A stretch of 64,000 bases of DNA from Devosia sp. RR2S18. Its GTDB lineage: Bacteria; Pseudomonadota; Alphaproteobacteria; Rhizobiales; Devosiaceae. Under the pieces are notes generated by a model. That model had not been told where the DNA came from. It saw only the letters and a list, made by a program, of their open reading frames with translations, and ran no database searches. This document shows positions 54,947 through 64,000 of this stretch, piece by piece; the stretch's first letter is position 1; each line of letters begins with the position of its first letter. Made by a program: the position numbers and the translations under genes. The DNA lies in the NCBI RefSeq assembly GCF_030177755.1, contig NZ_CP126539.1, forward strand, positions 3,000,001-3,064,000, written 5' to 3'.

Positions 54947-55948
54947 TTATAGCAGTCTGACAGTCTGGGCGATTTCGCCAAAGACCGGTTGGCCATTCTG
55001 ACCAATCGCCGCAATGCGGACAGTGTCGCCAGGCTGCAGAAAGGCGGTGCGAGCGCGACCATACTTAATCTTCTCGACTGTGCGCGCTTCGGCAATGCAG
55101 GCGAAGCCAGTGCCATCGCGCTTGATTGGCAGGCTTTCATCGTGGCGGTTGGAGATCGTGCCGCCGCCGATAATCGTGCCGGCGCCAAGCGGCCGCGTAC
55201 GTGCAGCTTCAACGATGATGTCGACGAAGTCGAAATGCATGTCGGTGCCGGCATTGGGCTGGCCGTAAAGCGCGTCATTGACGGTGATGCGCACAGGCAA
55301 GTGGAGGCGGTTGTCGCGCCAAGCATCACCAAGGGTGTCGGGCGTCGCCACAACTGGCGCAAAGGCGGTGGAAGGCTTGGCGTGAAAGAACCCGAAGCCA
55401 TTCTGCAGATCATCGACCACCAGCCGGCGTAGGGAAACGTCGTTGCAGACGGTGACGAGGCGAATGGCGGCAGCGGCCTGTTCGCGGGTGGGACGCATGG
55501 GCACCGGCCCGATGATCACGGCAACTTCCGCCTCGAAGTCCAGCGCGAGATCGGCTTCCGGGATCATGATGGGAGCAGTTGGCGCGAGGAGCGAGTCGGA
55601 ACCGCCTTGGTAGAGCAGTGGGCGAACCGACTGCAGCTCCTCATCCTTGCTGCCCTTGAGACTGCGCACGCGTTCGAGATGACTGAGGTAGCCGGAGCCA
55701 TCGATCCATTGATAGGCGCGCGGTAGCGGGGCGAGAGTATCGGCTGGCACGAACTTCTGGCCGGCGATATCGCGAGCCTCCAGCTGACGGCTGAGGGCCG
55801 CCAGTTGCGGCGCATGGGTACTCCAGTCATCCAGCGCAGACTGTAAGGAAGGCGCTATCCGGCCTGCGCTGACACAGCGGCTCAAATCTGTGGAGACAAC
55901 GACGAGGTGCCCGTCGGGCCGGCCATTGTGCAGGGTTGCCAGATACAT
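54947..55948 (-). CDS. Fumarylacetoacetate hydrolase family protein
   Basis: A 333-residue FAH-fold protein. The catalytic domain is in the C-terminal 230 residues, with LDFEAEVAVIIGP (metal-binding Glu), VCNDVSLRRLV and GTIIGGGTISNRHDES. Members hydrolyse C-C bonds in acylpyruvates or fumarylacetoacetate. The N-terminal 100 residues (KYLATLHNGRPDG-like) are an extra domain seen in bacterial FAA hydrolases of tyrosine catabolism. The substrate is not fixed by sequence. ATG 55948 has an adequate fit; it precedes no clear operon partner. Confidence 0.85.
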   Translation of the reverse strand: MYLATLHNGRPDGHLVVVSTDLSRCVSAGRIAPSLQSALDDWSTHAPQLAALSRQLEARDIAGQKFVPADTLAPLPRAYQWIDGSGYLSHLERVRSLKGSKDEELQSVRPLLYQGGSDSLLAPTAPIMIPEADLALDFEAEVAVIIGPVPMRPTREQAAAAIRLVTVCNDVSLRRLVVDDLQNGFGFFHAKPSTAFAPVVATPDTLGDAWRDNRLHLPVRITVNDALYGQPNAGTDMHFDFVDIIVEAARTRPLGAGTIIGGGTISNRHDESLPIKRDGTGFACIAEARTVEKIKYGRARTAFLQPGDTVRIAAIGQNGQPVFGEIAQTVRLL

Positions 55949-56077
55949 CGGCGCAATCTCTTTTGTTGTGTGACACCGCAGCGCTACCACGGGTAGAACG
56001 CTGCCCCTATAGTGTCACGGTTGGTTCTAACGATCCTAAAGGACCAGCCCCTTTGCGAAACTGGAATTTTGGTAGTG

Positions 56078-57235
56078 GTGACTTTGAGCAGAATCAACGC
56101 GCGATCGCTCGTGCTCCTAATGCTCTCGGCGATCTGTCTGTTGCTTGACGTAAACACGGCCTATGCACAGTCCGCCCAATGCGGGCGGCTCGAAGGGGCG
56201 TTGCGGCAATTCGATCGCAATGCGGAATTCCAGCAGCTGGGCGGTAACTCGCAGGCTGCCCGCCAGCTCGCGCAGCAGGTGCAGGCCGCCGAAAGCCGCT
56301 ATATTCGCGATGGCTGCAATGACGCCGCACGAGCGGGGCGAACGCTAACCCCGCAGTGCCAGCAGATCGGCCGCAACGTTCTTGATCTGCGCGCCGAATA
56401 TGCCCGCGTGGCAGAGGCGGTAGACACGGCGAACGCCGTGGCAGGCCAGCGCGAAGCTATTCTCCAGGAGCTCGCCCGCTTTGGGTGTGGCGTCGACCGG
56501 GGCTCTAGCGCCACCTTCTCCAATGACCGGCAGAGCGTGTTCGACCGCGTCTTCGGCACGACTTCGGAAGGCGATTTCACTGATGGCCAGATGGTGGATG
56601 GTGGCGATTACTGGGGCTACCAAGGATATCAGACAATCCGGACCCTCTGCGTTCGCCTCAGTGATGGCTTCTTCTGGCCGATCAGCTACGCGACGCTGCA
56701 GGACTATGTGATGAACGATGCCCAGCAATGTCAGGCGATGTGTCCCAATACGGAAGTACAGCTCTATTTCTACGACAATCCAGGGCAAGAACCCGAGCAG
56801 ATGCGAAACGTCTATGGCAATGCCTACACCGCTTTGCCGAATGCCTTCCGCTTCCGCGAGGCGTTTGACAAAGACGCCAGCTGTCAGGCGCAGCCGCAGT
56901 CCGACGGCAAGGTGACGGTGGCGCGCAGCGAAGATGGCAAAACCCGCGCGATGATCGAGGTGGCGGGCGTGAGTTTTCCGATGCCGCTGCGGGATCCGCG
57001 GGGGCAGATGCCGGCAGCCGTGGCGCCGATCGAAGCACCGCTGGAGGTTGCAAACCTCGTCTCCGTGCCGCTGCCACGCCCGCGGCCAGCCGGCCCTGGC
57101 GAAACCCCAGTCACCCGACCCGCCGTCGCAGCGGGCGTGGACAACAGCCTGCGGCTAGTTCAGTTCGGCAACAAGACCGTCAGGGTAGTCGGTCCAGACA
57201 CGCCTTACGCCCAACCAGTGGAAGCAGGGACTTAA
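56078..57235 (+). CDS. DUF2865 domain exported protein
   Basis: A 385-residue secreted protein. The N-terminus is a signal peptide with cleavage near TAYAQSAQC. The DUF2865 core follows (about residues 30-260), with VCV-like [42 protein letters not shown] and several conserved Cys likely to make disulfides. The C-terminal 110 residues are Pro-rich. The start is not certain: GTG 56078 or TTG 56084 give the signal peptide directly, while GTG 56012 adds 22 residues. No function is known for the family. It overlaps the 3' end of gltX by 56 bases in opposite sense. Confidence 0.8.
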   Translation: MTLSRINARSLVLLMLSAICLLLDVNTAYAQSAQCGRLEGALRQFDRNAEFQQLGGNSQAARQLAQQVQAAESRYIRDGCNDAARAGRTLTPQCQQIGRNVLDLRAEYARVAEAVDTANAVAGQREAILQELARFGCGVDRGSSATFSNDRQSVFDRVFGTTSEGDFTDGQMVDGGDYWGYQGYQTIRTLCVRLSDGFFWPISYATLQDYVMNDAQQCQAMCPNTEVQLYFYDNPGQEPEQMRNVYGNAYTALPNAFRFREAFDKDASCQAQPQSDGKVTVARSEDGKTRAMIEVAGVSFPMPLRDPRGQMPAAVAPIEAPLEVANLVSVPLPRPRPAGPGETPVTRPAVAAGVDNSLRLVQFGNKTVRVVGPDTPYAQPVEAGT

Positions 57236-58505
57236 GCTCGGGGCCATCGTGGCGGCCCGTCAGCGCCAGCCGAAGAGGCAGGAACAACGGCTTGCCCTTG
57301 CGGCTGGTCGCACCCTTGAGGGCGTTGGTCCACTCCCCCCAGGTCTGGTCGGTCCAGGGTTCCGGGGGCAGAAGCTCGCGGGCAGTTGCGAGAAATTCGC
57401 GATCTTCTTCGGCAACGACCGGTTCGACGGGACCACGCACGAGCATGGCCCATTGCACGATGTCGTCGAATTTGACCAGGTTATCACGCAGCGCCAGCCA
57501 GAGCGCTTCGTTGTCCAGCCCTACCGCAGCAAGGCGCGGCAGCACCTGCTCATACGACATGGCGTGGAGGAGCCGTGCATTGAGGGTGTCAAGCTCGGCC
57601 GGATCGAAACGCGCCGGTCCGTGCGAGATCATCGAGAAGTCGAGCCGCGCCGCAATATCTTCGAGCGAAGCGTAGGGTTCGACCGAGAGGCTGGTGCCGG
57701 TGAGCGTGGCCATGATGGCGATGGCGAGAGGCTCGTAACCCGCTTCACGGAAATCCGTGATGGATTGGGAGCCCAGGCGCTTGGAGAAGCCCTGCCCTTC
57801 CGCATCGGTCAGGAGATTGTGGTGGGCAAAGGTGGGCACTGTTCCACCCAGCGCTTCGAAGATCTCGATCTGCGTGCCGGTGTTGGAGACATGGTCTTCG
57901 CCCCGGATCACGTGGGTGATGCCGAGATCAATGTCGTCGACCACCGAGGGGAGCGTATAAAGGTACGAGCCATCCTCGCGCACCAGGACGGGATCGGACA
58001 TGGACGCCGTATTGACGGTCTGCGAGCCCTTGATGAGGTCCTCGAACTGGACGGGACGGCCATCGAGCTTGAAGCGCCAATGGGGCTTGCGGCCCTCCGC
58101 TTCGAGGCGCGCCCGGTCTTCGTCGGTCAGCTTGAGGGCCGCACGGTCATAGATGGGGGGCTTGCCCATGGCGCGGGCGCGCTTGCGACGGCGGTCGAGC
58201 TCATCCTCGGTTTCGTAGCAGGGATAGAGCCGGCCGGCGGCGATCAGCCGGTCACGGGCTGCATCGTAGAGCGCGGTGCGTTCGGACTGGCGCACCAGCA
58301 GGTCGGACCGGACACCCAGCCAAGCCAGGTCGACCTCGATGCCGTCCGCGAATTCGCGGGTGGAGCGCGCTAGATCGGTATCGTCCATGCGCAGCACGTA
58401 GCGGCCGCCATTGCGGCGGGCATAGAACCAGTTGAGCAATGCAGGGCGCGCATTGCCAATGTGGATGCGACCGGTGGGCGATGGCGCCCAGCGTACAGCA
58501 ATCAT
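57180..58505 (-). CDS. gltX: Glutamate-tRNA ligase
   Basis: A 441-residue class I synthetase. The N-terminal [20 protein letters not shown] carries the HIGH-type motif and [10 protein letters not shown] the KMSKS equivalent. [25 protein letters not shown] fits the GluRS Rossmann insertion. It is shorter than many GluRS (about 470), and many alphaproteobacteria have two copies, so this may be the GltX2 or the tRNA-Gln-charging form. Start ATG 58505 overlaps the nadE stop (ATGA, 58502-58505), so it is translated with nadE. Its last 56 bases overlap the DUF2865 gene on the other strand. Confidence 0.95.
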   Translation of the reverse strand: MIAVRWAPSPTGRIHIGNARPALLNWFYARRNGGRYVLRMDDTDLARSTREFADGIEVDLAWLGVRSDLLVRQSERTALYDAARDRLIAAGRLYPCYETEDELDRRRKRARAMGKPPIYDRAALKLTDEDRARLEAEGRKPHWRFKLDGRPVQFEDLIKGSQTVNTASMSDPVLVREDGSYLYTLPSVVDDIDLGITHVIRGEDHVSNTGTQIEIFEALGGTVPTFAHHNLLTDAEGQGFSKRLGSQSITDFREAGYEPLAIAIMATLTGTSLSVEPYASLEDIAARLDFSMISHGPARFDPAELDTLNARLLHAMSYEQVLPRLAAVGLDNEALWLALRDNLVKFDDIVQWAMLVRGPVEPVVAEEDREFLATARELLPPEPWTDQTWGEWTNALKGATSRKGKPLFLPLRLALTGRHDGPELKSLLPLVGRKACLDRLP

Positions 58506-60169
58506 CCGACTGTCCCGTCTTTGTAGCCATTGGTGATGGGGTAACGCCGGCCCAGGCCAAAGGCGCGCAGCGATAGTTTGGGACCGGGCGCCGATTGGCG
58601 GCGCTTGTATTCGGCAATGTTGAGGAGCTTTTCGATACGGCGCACCAGCGCGCCGTCGAAACCTTGGTCGACGATTTCGGCGATCGACTGTTCCTCCTCG
58701 ACCATGGCAGTGAGGATGGCGTCGAGCACCGGATAAGGCGGCAGGCTGTCCTGGTCGGTCTGGTCGGGGCGCAGTTCGGCGCTGGGCGCCTTGTCGATAA
58801 TGTTCTGCGGGATCACCTGGCCAGCGGGTCCGTGGCAATCGCCCGGCATATTGGCATTACGCCAGCGTGCGAGGTGATAGACTTCCATCTTGAACATGTC
58901 CTTGAGCGGATTGTAGCCGCCGTTCATGTCCCCATAGATCGTCGCGTAGCCGACGGCCATTTCGCTCTTGTTACCCGTAGTCAGCAGCATGGAGCCAAGC
59001 TTGTTGGACAGCGCCATCAGCACCACGCCGCGCATTCGCGACTGGATATTTTCCTCGGTCAGATCCTGCGGGCGATCAGCGAAGAGGGGCGCGAGTTCCT
59101 GGAGCGCGGCGTCGACGGGATTGCCGATGGAGACGACATCATAGCGTACGCCAAGCAGGTCCGCGCATTCCTTGGCGTCCTTGATGCTTGCCTCGGAGGT
59201 ATACCGATAGGGCAGCATGACGCAGTGGACGTTTTCCGCCCCCAATGCATCGACCGCCATGGCGGCAACCACAGCGCTATCGATCCCACCAGAGAGGCCA
59301 AGCACCACCTGGCTGAAACCGTTCTTGTGCACGTAGTCGCGCAGGCCCAGCACGCAAGCACGCCAAGGCGCTTCGTCGACTGAGGGTAGTTCGGTGACAG
59401 TACCGTTCACACAGGTCCAGCGGTCGTCGACCCGTTCCCAATCGGTGAGAATGAAATCGCTCTCGAAAGACTTGCCCTGGAAGACTAGCTTGTCGCCCGG
59501 CTCCATGCCGAAGGAAGCGCCGTCATAGACCAGTTCATCCTGGCCACCCACCTGATTGAGGTAGAGCAGCGGGATGTCGTCCTCGGCGGTCCGCGCGCGG
59601 ACGAGATTTTTGCGGGTGTGCTGCTTATCACGCCAATAGGGTGACCCATTGGGGCACAGCAGGATCTCGGCACCACTCATGGCGAGGTGCTCGCAGACCG
59701 ACTGATGCCAGATGTCCTCGCAGATGGGAATGCCAACCGAGACGCCCTTGATCGTGACAGGCTCTGGCAGCGGGCCGGGGTTGAAGTACCGCTTTTCGTA
59801 AAAAACGTCGCTGTTGGGCAGGTCGCGCTTGAACCGGACCGCAATAACCGTGCCACGCTCAGCGACGATCACCGCATTGTGGAGGCCATTGCTGTCCTGC
59901 CAGATGGAGGGAAGCACAATGACCAAATCGGTTCGGGCCGTTTCAGCAACCATTGCGTGCGCTGCGGCAATGGCATCGGCGACGAATTGGGGCTTGAAGA
60001 GCAGATCGTCCGGGAAGTAGCCGGTGAGAAAAAGCTCGGAGAACATGAGGATGTCGGCGTTCGCAGCCTCAGCATCCTTGAGCGCCTGACGAGCAAGCGC
60101 GAGATTGCCCACGAGATCGCCCACTTTGGGATTGAGCTGGGCGAGCGCAATACGGAGGCGGTCTGTCAC
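58502..60169 (-). CDS. nadE: Glutamine-dependent NAD+ synthetase
   Basis: A 555-residue two-domain NAD+ synthetase. The N-terminal nitrilase-like glutaminase (about residues 5-265) has Glu in [13 protein letters not shown], Lys in [12 protein letters not shown] and the catalytic Cys in PICEDIWHQ. The C-terminal synthetase has the PP-loop [14 protein letters not shown] near residue 290 and [22 protein letters not shown]. It amidates deamido-NAD+ with ATP and glutamine. GTG 60169 gives the usual N-terminus ([13 protein letters not shown]). It is followed by gltX with a four-base overlap. Confidence 0.95.
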   Translation of the reverse strand: MTDRLRIALAQLNPKVGDLVGNLALARQALKDAEAANADILMFSELFLTGYFPDDLLFKPQFVADAIAAAHAMVAETARTDLVIVLPSIWQDSNGLHNAVIVAERGTVIAVRFKRDLPNSDVFYEKRYFNPGPLPEPVTIKGVSVGIPICEDIWHQSVCEHLAMSGAEILLCPNGSPYWRDKQHTRKNLVRARTAEDDIPLLYLNQVGGQDELVYDGASFGMEPGDKLVFQGKSFESDFILTDWERVDDRWTCVNGTVTELPSVDEAPWRACVLGLRDYVHKNGFSQVVLGLSGGIDSAVVAAMAVDALGAENVHCVMLPYRYTSEASIKDAKECADLLGVRYDVVSIGNPVDAALQELAPLFADRPQDLTEENIQSRMRGVVLMALSNKLGSMLLTTGNKSEMAVGYATIYGDMNGGYNPLKDMFKMEVYHLARWRNANMPGDCHGPAGQVIPQNIIDKAPSAELRPDQTDQDSLPPYPVLDAILTAMVEEEQSIAEIVDQGFDGALVRRIEKLLNIAEYKRRQSAPGPKLSLRAFGLGRRYPITNGYKDGTVG

Positions 60170-60232
60170 GGCTGAGCTGCCTTGATGAATAGGGAATGCC
60201 GGCAGCGGAGGGCCTGACGCGCGCAAGACTTA

Positions 60233-60260
60233 TCCGCTCACCCTGGAGAGGGCAAGCGGA
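60233..60260. repeat. Imperfect hairpin downstream of the outer-membrane protein gene
   Basis: TCCGCT-CA-CCCT at 60233-60244 pairs with AGGG-CA-AGCGGA at 60249-60260 around a GGAG loop, with a two-base mismatch in the middle. It lies 24 bases after the stop of the beta-barrel gene at 60284 (minus strand). There is no clear U run, so it may be a weak terminator or an RNA stabiliser. Confidence 0.45.
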
Positions 60261-60283
60261 CAGCTGACGGCGATGGGATGATC

Positions 60284-61288
60284 CTAGAAACGGCCGGCGA
60301 CCTCGAGAAGCAGACCGTAGCGGAGCATGGAGAAGGGATTGTCTTCGAGTACGTATTTCTGACGGGCGAGTGTAGGCGCAGTGTACTCGGTGCCGTCGGC
60401 GTTGAGCGCCGGCGGAGTGATTACCGCCTCATCGAAGGTCGCGTTGTAGGCGCCCTGCAGGTAGGACGCTCGTCCGCCAACCCTGACCGTAAAGTTGTCT
60501 GTGGGATTGAACCCGATCATGGCCTTGCCGCCGACTCCATAGCCAAAGCCATTGATGCTGGTGACGGAGGCCTGTTGAATAAGGTCGTTCTCACCTCCGG
60601 GCCGGAGCCCGTAAGCACCATAGGAGCCGTTCACCCACGCATAGGGTGTTGAGGTTACCTCACCGCTGATATCGAACGCACCCGCGTCGACCTTGCCAGC
60701 CAGACCCAGCTTCAGCGCGTGGATGTCGAAATTGTTGACTTCGCTGTTGCCACCAACGGTCCATTCTCCGGTCGAACTGGACCAAGCGATGTCGGAAGAC
60801 GATTGCGCAGTGGTAAAGTTGAACCGGCCCGTGTCTGGTGAATCATTCGTGTACTGATACCCGACCACCGGGCCAAGCCCGCCCGCTCCATTGCCGAAGG
60901 CGAGCCAGGCAAAGTCGGCGCCTACATAGCCTAGCCGGACTGCAGGTAGGTCCAGGTTAGATCCGCCGTTGATGTTGTAGGTGCCGTCGTGAGCGATCCC
61001 ATAGCCGCCGTAAGCTTCCACGTAAGAGCGGGTGTAGTCATCTTCCACACGGGCGAAAGCTTCGCCGATGTGGGAGGTGGAGTCGATGCTCTCGCTCCTG
61101 CCAGAAAGCTCATGCTCATGCTTTGACCACGCATACCAATAACGCAGGCCCGCTTCGAAGCGCAGGGATTCTTCGGAATTGACTTCCCAGCCCGGCTCGT
61201 AGGAGGGCCGCAAGATGGGGTAATCCGCGGAGAAGACTGACGCGGTGGTGCAGAGCACGAGGGTGACGCCAAGCAGAACACGCTGCAT
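60284..61288 (-). CDS. Outer-membrane beta-barrel protein
   Basis: A 334-residue secreted protein. Residues 1-20 are a signal peptide (MQRVLLGVTLVLCTTASVFS). The mature part is rich in Gly, Tyr, Asn and Ser with alternating hydrophobic strands (RFEAGLRYWYAWSK, VRLGYVGADFAWLAFGN, GPVVGYQYTNDS), and ends in LLLEVAGRF with the terminal Phe that Bam recognises. It looks like a porin-like or small ligand-binding barrel; no closer family is certain. A near-match to the EcfG consensus lies 38 bases upstream. Confidence 0.8.
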   Translation of the reverse strand: MQRVLLGVTLVLCTTASVFSADYPILRPSYEPGWEVNSEESLRFEAGLRYWYAWSKHEHELSGRSESIDSTSHIGEAFARVEDDYTRSYVEAYGGYGIAHDGTYNINGGSNLDLPAVRLGYVGADFAWLAFGNGAGGLGPVVGYQYTNDSPDTGRFNFTTAQSSSDIAWSSSTGEWTVGGNSEVNNFDIHALKLGLAGKVDAGAFDISGEVTSTPYAWVNGSYGAYGLRPGGENDLIQQASVTSINGFGYGVGGKAMIGFNPTDNFTVRVGGRASYLQGAYNATFDEAVITPPALNADGTEYTAPTLARQKYVLEDNPFSMLRYGLLLEVAGRF

Positions 61289-61325
61289 TTGGTTCTCCGG
61301 ATACGCAATGACAGTGAAGAAAGGT

Positions 61326-61350
61326 ATCGCCTGTTTAGGGTTAATGTTCC
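61326..61350 (-). promoter_or_regulatory. EcfG-like promoter near-match upstream of the barrel gene
   Basis: On the minus strand GGAAC (complement of 61346-61350), 16 bases and CGAT (complement of 61326-61329) differ from GGAAC-N16/17-cGTT in one base. It is 38 bases from the start codon. One mismatch makes it weak evidence. Confidence 0.25.
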
Positions 61351-61511
61351 GCTAAGCACAAAGAACGGATAAATGTTGGGGGTTTGGTAACTTGAAGATT
61401 GCAGGTTCTGGTAACAAGCGCGCGAACTAGCGCCCGCGGCGGCAACCCTTCAGCCAATGGGGAGTTGTCTCCGCTAAGCCAGAAGGCCGAGTGCGATAAA
61501 GAGTTGTGAGT

Positions 61512-61940
61512 ATGACGTGTAGAATACTGGTCGTTGAAGACGAGATTTTCGTCGCCACCGAAATCGAGCATGTGATCGAGGAGATGGGCCACGAACCTAT
61601 CGGCATAGCCTTTGATCAGGGCTCGGCTTTGGCACGCGCCAGCGCCACCGATGTCGCTTTGGTGGACCTCAACCTTCAGGACGGCCCCACCGGCATTGAT
61701 ATCGGCCGCATCCTCGCCCAGACGCATGGTGTTACCGTGCTGTTCATGACGGCCAATCCGGGTCAGCTGGGCGATGGCATTCCAGGCACCCTTGGCGTTC
61801 TACCTAAGCCAGCAACCGATGCGGAACTCCGCTCGGCCCTGGCCTACGCCGTGGCTCGCCGTGAGGCCGCCGAGGCCGCCCCACCGCGTCGCATGCGCCT
61901 TTGGGGCGACAGCAGCGATATGGCAGCTGCCGTGGTTTAG
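61512..61940 (+). CDS. Single-domain response regulator
   Basis: A 142-residue receiver with no output domain. The acidic pair is in VVEDEIFVA, the phospho-acceptor is Asp52 in LVDLNLQDG, the Thr in VLFMTANPGQL and the Lys in VLPKPATD. The pattern resembles the receiver half of PhyR. The frame is open from GTG 61506; ATG 61512 is chosen. It converges on the HWE kinase at 61953 with 12 bases between stops, so it is a good candidate for its phosphorylation partner. Tail of about 25 Arg/Ala-rich residues. Confidence 0.85.
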   Translation: MTCRILVVEDEIFVATEIEHVIEEMGHEPIGIAFDQGSALARASATDVALVDLNLQDGPTGIDIGRILAQTHGVTVLFMTANPGQLGDGIPGTLGVLPKPATDAELRSALAYAVARREAAEAAPPRRMRLWGDSSDMAAAVV

Positions 61941-61952
61941 CCAAACCAGACT

Positions 61953-63878
61953 TTAGAGCTGGGCCTGATCGGCGATCTGCCGCAGGCGCGCCGAGCGCCG
62001 AAGGTTGACGATCGGCAGGTCGATTTCGAGGCGCAGCCCATCCGCTTCCCAGAACCGCTCAAGCTTGCCGCGCAACTGCCCTTCCACGCTAAGGGCTACA
62101 AGCCGCGTACCGAAGCCATCACCGCCGACACCCTCTGCCACCGCTGGACCATCCATCTCCTTCCAAGTGAGATGGAGTCGGCCGTCTGCCAGGCGTCCGG
62201 TCAGGACCACACGGCCTTCCGCCTTTGACAAGGCGCCGTACTTGGCGGCGTTCGTACCCAATTCATGAAAGAGCAAGGCCAACGGTGTCGCGGCCGCGTC
62301 ATCGATCTCGGCGTCGTCACCGTGGTATTCGAGCCGATCGCGCGTATCATCATTGTCATAGGCCCGTAGGAGACGGGCAATTAGTGCCTTGAGGGATCCC
62401 TGGTTTTCGGGCGGGCGCGAAACATTGCTATGCGGGCGCACGAAGTCGTGGGCTTCGCCTAAGGCATAGATGCGCTGCCGTAGATCGTCTGCGAAGGGTT
62501 TGGTCTCGGGGCGATTGCGGGCCGACAGACCAATGATGCCGGTTAGGACCGCAAAGATGTTCTTGATGCGGTGGCTCAATTCCTGAGCGATCAACTCGCG
62601 CTCTTCAGCGGCCACCTTGGTTTCGTGAATATCGGTGCAGGTGCCGAACCAACGAATTATCGCGCCACTCTCATCATGCACCGGCAGGGCGCGACCAAGC
62701 GTCCAACGGTACTCGCCCGAATGGTGCCGCAGGCGATATTCTATGTTGTAAGGCTCGCCCGTATCGAGGCAGTGTTGCCAAACGGCCCAAGCGCGGTCCT
62801 GATCTTCCGGGTGGAACATCCCGTTCCAGCCCTCTCCGTCCGTCGAACCAACCGGAACGCCGGTGAACTCATACCAGCGCGCGTTGTAGTAGTCGTGGGC
62901 TCCGTCGGCAGTGGTCGACCAGACCATTTGCGGCATAGTGTCGGCAAGTGTGCGAAAGCGCAACTCGCTTTCGGCCAGCGCTTCGGTGACGCGGCGCTGC
63001 TCGGTGATGTCGATGACCACACCGGGGAAACGCTGCACCACCCCCGCCCCGTCGGTGCGAGGACGACCGGACGCGACGACCCAGCGGATCTGACCGTCTT
63101 CACCGACGAGCCGATATTGCGACCGAAAAGGCTCCGCCCGCTCCAGGCTCGCGGTAATCTCCTCGCGCACCCGAACCCGGTCATCGGGGTGAATAGCTTG
63201 AGTGAAGTCGTTCAGGGGCACACCGAGGCCGGCTCGCAGCGGATCCAGATTGTAGAGTTCGGCAAACCGGTCGTCAGCAGTGACAAGGTCGTTTGCGACG
63301 TCCCAGTCCCAGGTGCCGACCAAGCTGGTTCCGCTCAACGCAAGGGAAAGCCGCTCCTCGCTACGCGCCAGCGCCCGCTCAGCCATGACACGGTCTGTTG
63401 TTTCATGCACGATGGTGAGGGTGCCGATGGGCTCCCCCGCTTCGTCCAGCACCGGGCTGTAGTGTAGGTTCATCCATACAGATTCAGGCTGACCGAACCG
63501 ATCAAGTACTAGTTCCTGATCATGCAGGATCTGGCTCTCGCCAAGCAGCCCAGCCGCCATCTTTTCCTGAATGAATTCGGTCACTTCCGGCCAGGCTTCG
63601 CTCGCCGGCATGCCGAATATCTTGGGATGCCGGGCACCGGCGAAATCTGCATAGGCATTGTTGTAGACGAGGATACCCGCCTCGCCGATCATCATCGCCA
63701 TGGGCGTGGTAGAGATCATCATGACGCGCACGGCACCGCGCAGGCTTTCAGGCCAGGCGGGGATGGGACCAAGTGGATTGGCCGTCCAATCATAGTCGTT
63801 GAGCAGCTTCAGAGTTGGGTCGCACTCAAGCTGCGCACGGCGCTCCGGACTAGCTGCAGGAAACAGCGATTTGGGCAT
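61953..63878 (-). CDS. PAS-PAS-PAS HWE-type histidine kinase
   Basis: A 641-residue soluble sensor kinase with no predicted membrane helix. Three PAS domains are seen: about 45-155 (with the PLGPIPAWPESLRGAV leader), 165-295 and 300-420, with FTGVPVGSTDGEGWNGMFHPEDQ in the last. The HWE kinase domain follows: His436 in ELSHRIKNIFAVLTG, the N box HELGTNAAKYGALS and LTWKEMDG for the W-x-E. HWE kinases feed the PhyR-NepR-EcfG general stress pathway in many alphaproteobacteria; the light or redox signal is unknown here because no LOV Cys motif (N-C-R-F-L) is seen in the PAS domains. Convergent with the orphan receiver. Confidence 0.9.
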   Translation of the reverse strand: MPKSLFPAASPERRAQLECDPTLKLLNDYDWTANPLGPIPAWPESLRGAVRVMMISTTPMAMMIGEAGILVYNNAYADFAGARHPKIFGMPASEAWPEVTEFIQEKMAAGLLGESQILHDQELVLDRFGQPESVWMNLHYSPVLDEAGEPIGTLTIVHETTDRVMAERALARSEERLSLALSGTSLVGTWDWDVANDLVTADDRFAELYNLDPLRAGLGVPLNDFTQAIHPDDRVRVREEITASLERAEPFRSQYRLVGEDGQIRWVVASGRPRTDGAGVVQRFPGVVIDITEQRRVTEALAESELRFRTLADTMPQMVWSTTADGAHDYYNARWYEFTGVPVGSTDGEGWNGMFHPEDQDRAWAVWQHCLDTGEPYNIEYRLRHHSGEYRWTLGRALPVHDESGAIIRWFGTCTDIHETKVAAEERELIAQELSHRIKNIFAVLTGIIGLSARNRPETKPFADDLRQRIYALGEAHDFVRPHSNVSRPPENQGSLKALIARLLRAYDNDDTRDRLEYHGDDAEIDDAAATPLALLFHELGTNAAKYGALSKAEGRVVLTGRLADGRLHLTWKEMDGPAVAEGVGGDGFGTRLVALSVEGQLRGKLERFWEADGLRLEIDLPIVNLRRSARLRQIADQAQL

Positions 63879-64000
63879 GCATCACTCTGTCAGTTTGGAC
63901 GACGGAGCGCCATAGCATAGCACAGTCGTGGTAGCTGTAACCTGCTTAAAACGCAGCGTTTTCTACTCCCCGGCAATCCGGTTCTGGTGGGGCGGCTTTT
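63879..64000. other. Upstream region at the right edge
   Basis: No gene or clear promoter is seen in the last 122 bases, which lie upstream of the HWE kinase on its own strand. Its promoter is presumed here but not identified. Confidence 0.4.

Overview
The window looks like a chromosomal segment of a GC-rich alphaproteobacterium of the order Hyphomicrobiales, probably the Devosia/Pelagibacterium group. This is inferred from gene content: a carboxyspermidine route, a PutA with a separate Lrp-type regulator, HWE histidine kinases, matches to the EcfG general-stress promoter consensus, a citramalate-synthase-like enzyme and a DUF2865 protein. No rRNA, tRNA, CRISPR array, phage or insertion sequence was seen. 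Most of the window is ordinary chromosome, with several accessory stress and osmoadaptation blocks.

Layout. 0-3 kb: the end of an unknown coiled-coil protein, an MFS exporter (minus), a small DUF1328 membrane protein behind a full EcfG-type promoter match, a DUF4112 protein and an unknown anchored protein. 3-6.4 kb (minus): carboxy(nor)spermidine dehydrogenase and decarboxylase, then a SleB-type cell wall hydrolase. 6.6-12.5 kb: the ectoine/5-hydroxyectoine locus, with a divergent MarR regulator (EctR type), ectA, ectB, ectC, ectD and the specialised aspartate kinase; an inverted repeat lies in the ectA promoter. 12.8-20.4 kb: a peptide ABC transporter split over two divergent operons (XRE-cupin regulator, binding protein and Xaa-Pro type peptidase on minus; two permeases, two ATPases and a GAF protein on plus). 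20.5-24.5 kb: putA and divergent putR. 24.5-26.5 kb (minus): glutathione-dependent formaldehyde oxidation. 26.6-33.2 kb: an Mfd-type translocase, heme oxygenase and a bacteriophytochrome HWE kinase with a fused receiver, preceded by a second full EcfG promoter match.

33.3-39.2 kb: lipid kinase, metallophosphoesterase, fructose-1,6-bisphosphatase, AGE-family sugar isomerase, SDR dehydrogenase and CysQ. 39.3-44.4 kb: PadR regulator, membrane-fusion protein and RND pump. 44.5-47.3 kb (minus): acetyltransferase and an Atm1-type ABC exporter coupled to a Cys-rich ArsR regulator. 47.4-60.2 kb: mainly minus-strand housekeeping genes (giant LysM protein, citramalate synthase, GFA protein, cysS, cytochrome c', FAH hydrolase, gltX, nadE), with one plus-strand DUF2865 gene. 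60.3-64 kb: an outer-membrane beta-barrel protein, an orphan receiver and a PAS-PAS-PAS HWE kinase.

How the parts may work together (inference). Aspartate semialdehyde feeds both EctB and carboxyspermidine dehydrogenase. Import of Xaa-Pro peptides, their hydrolysis and PutA would yield glutamate, the amino donor for EctB. The two full EcfG-type promoter matches and the HWE/receiver proteins point to the general stress response. The most interesting unit is the putative stress-driven Mfd-like / heme oxygenase / bacteriophytochrome cluster, which would join red-light sensing to transcription-linked DNA repair.
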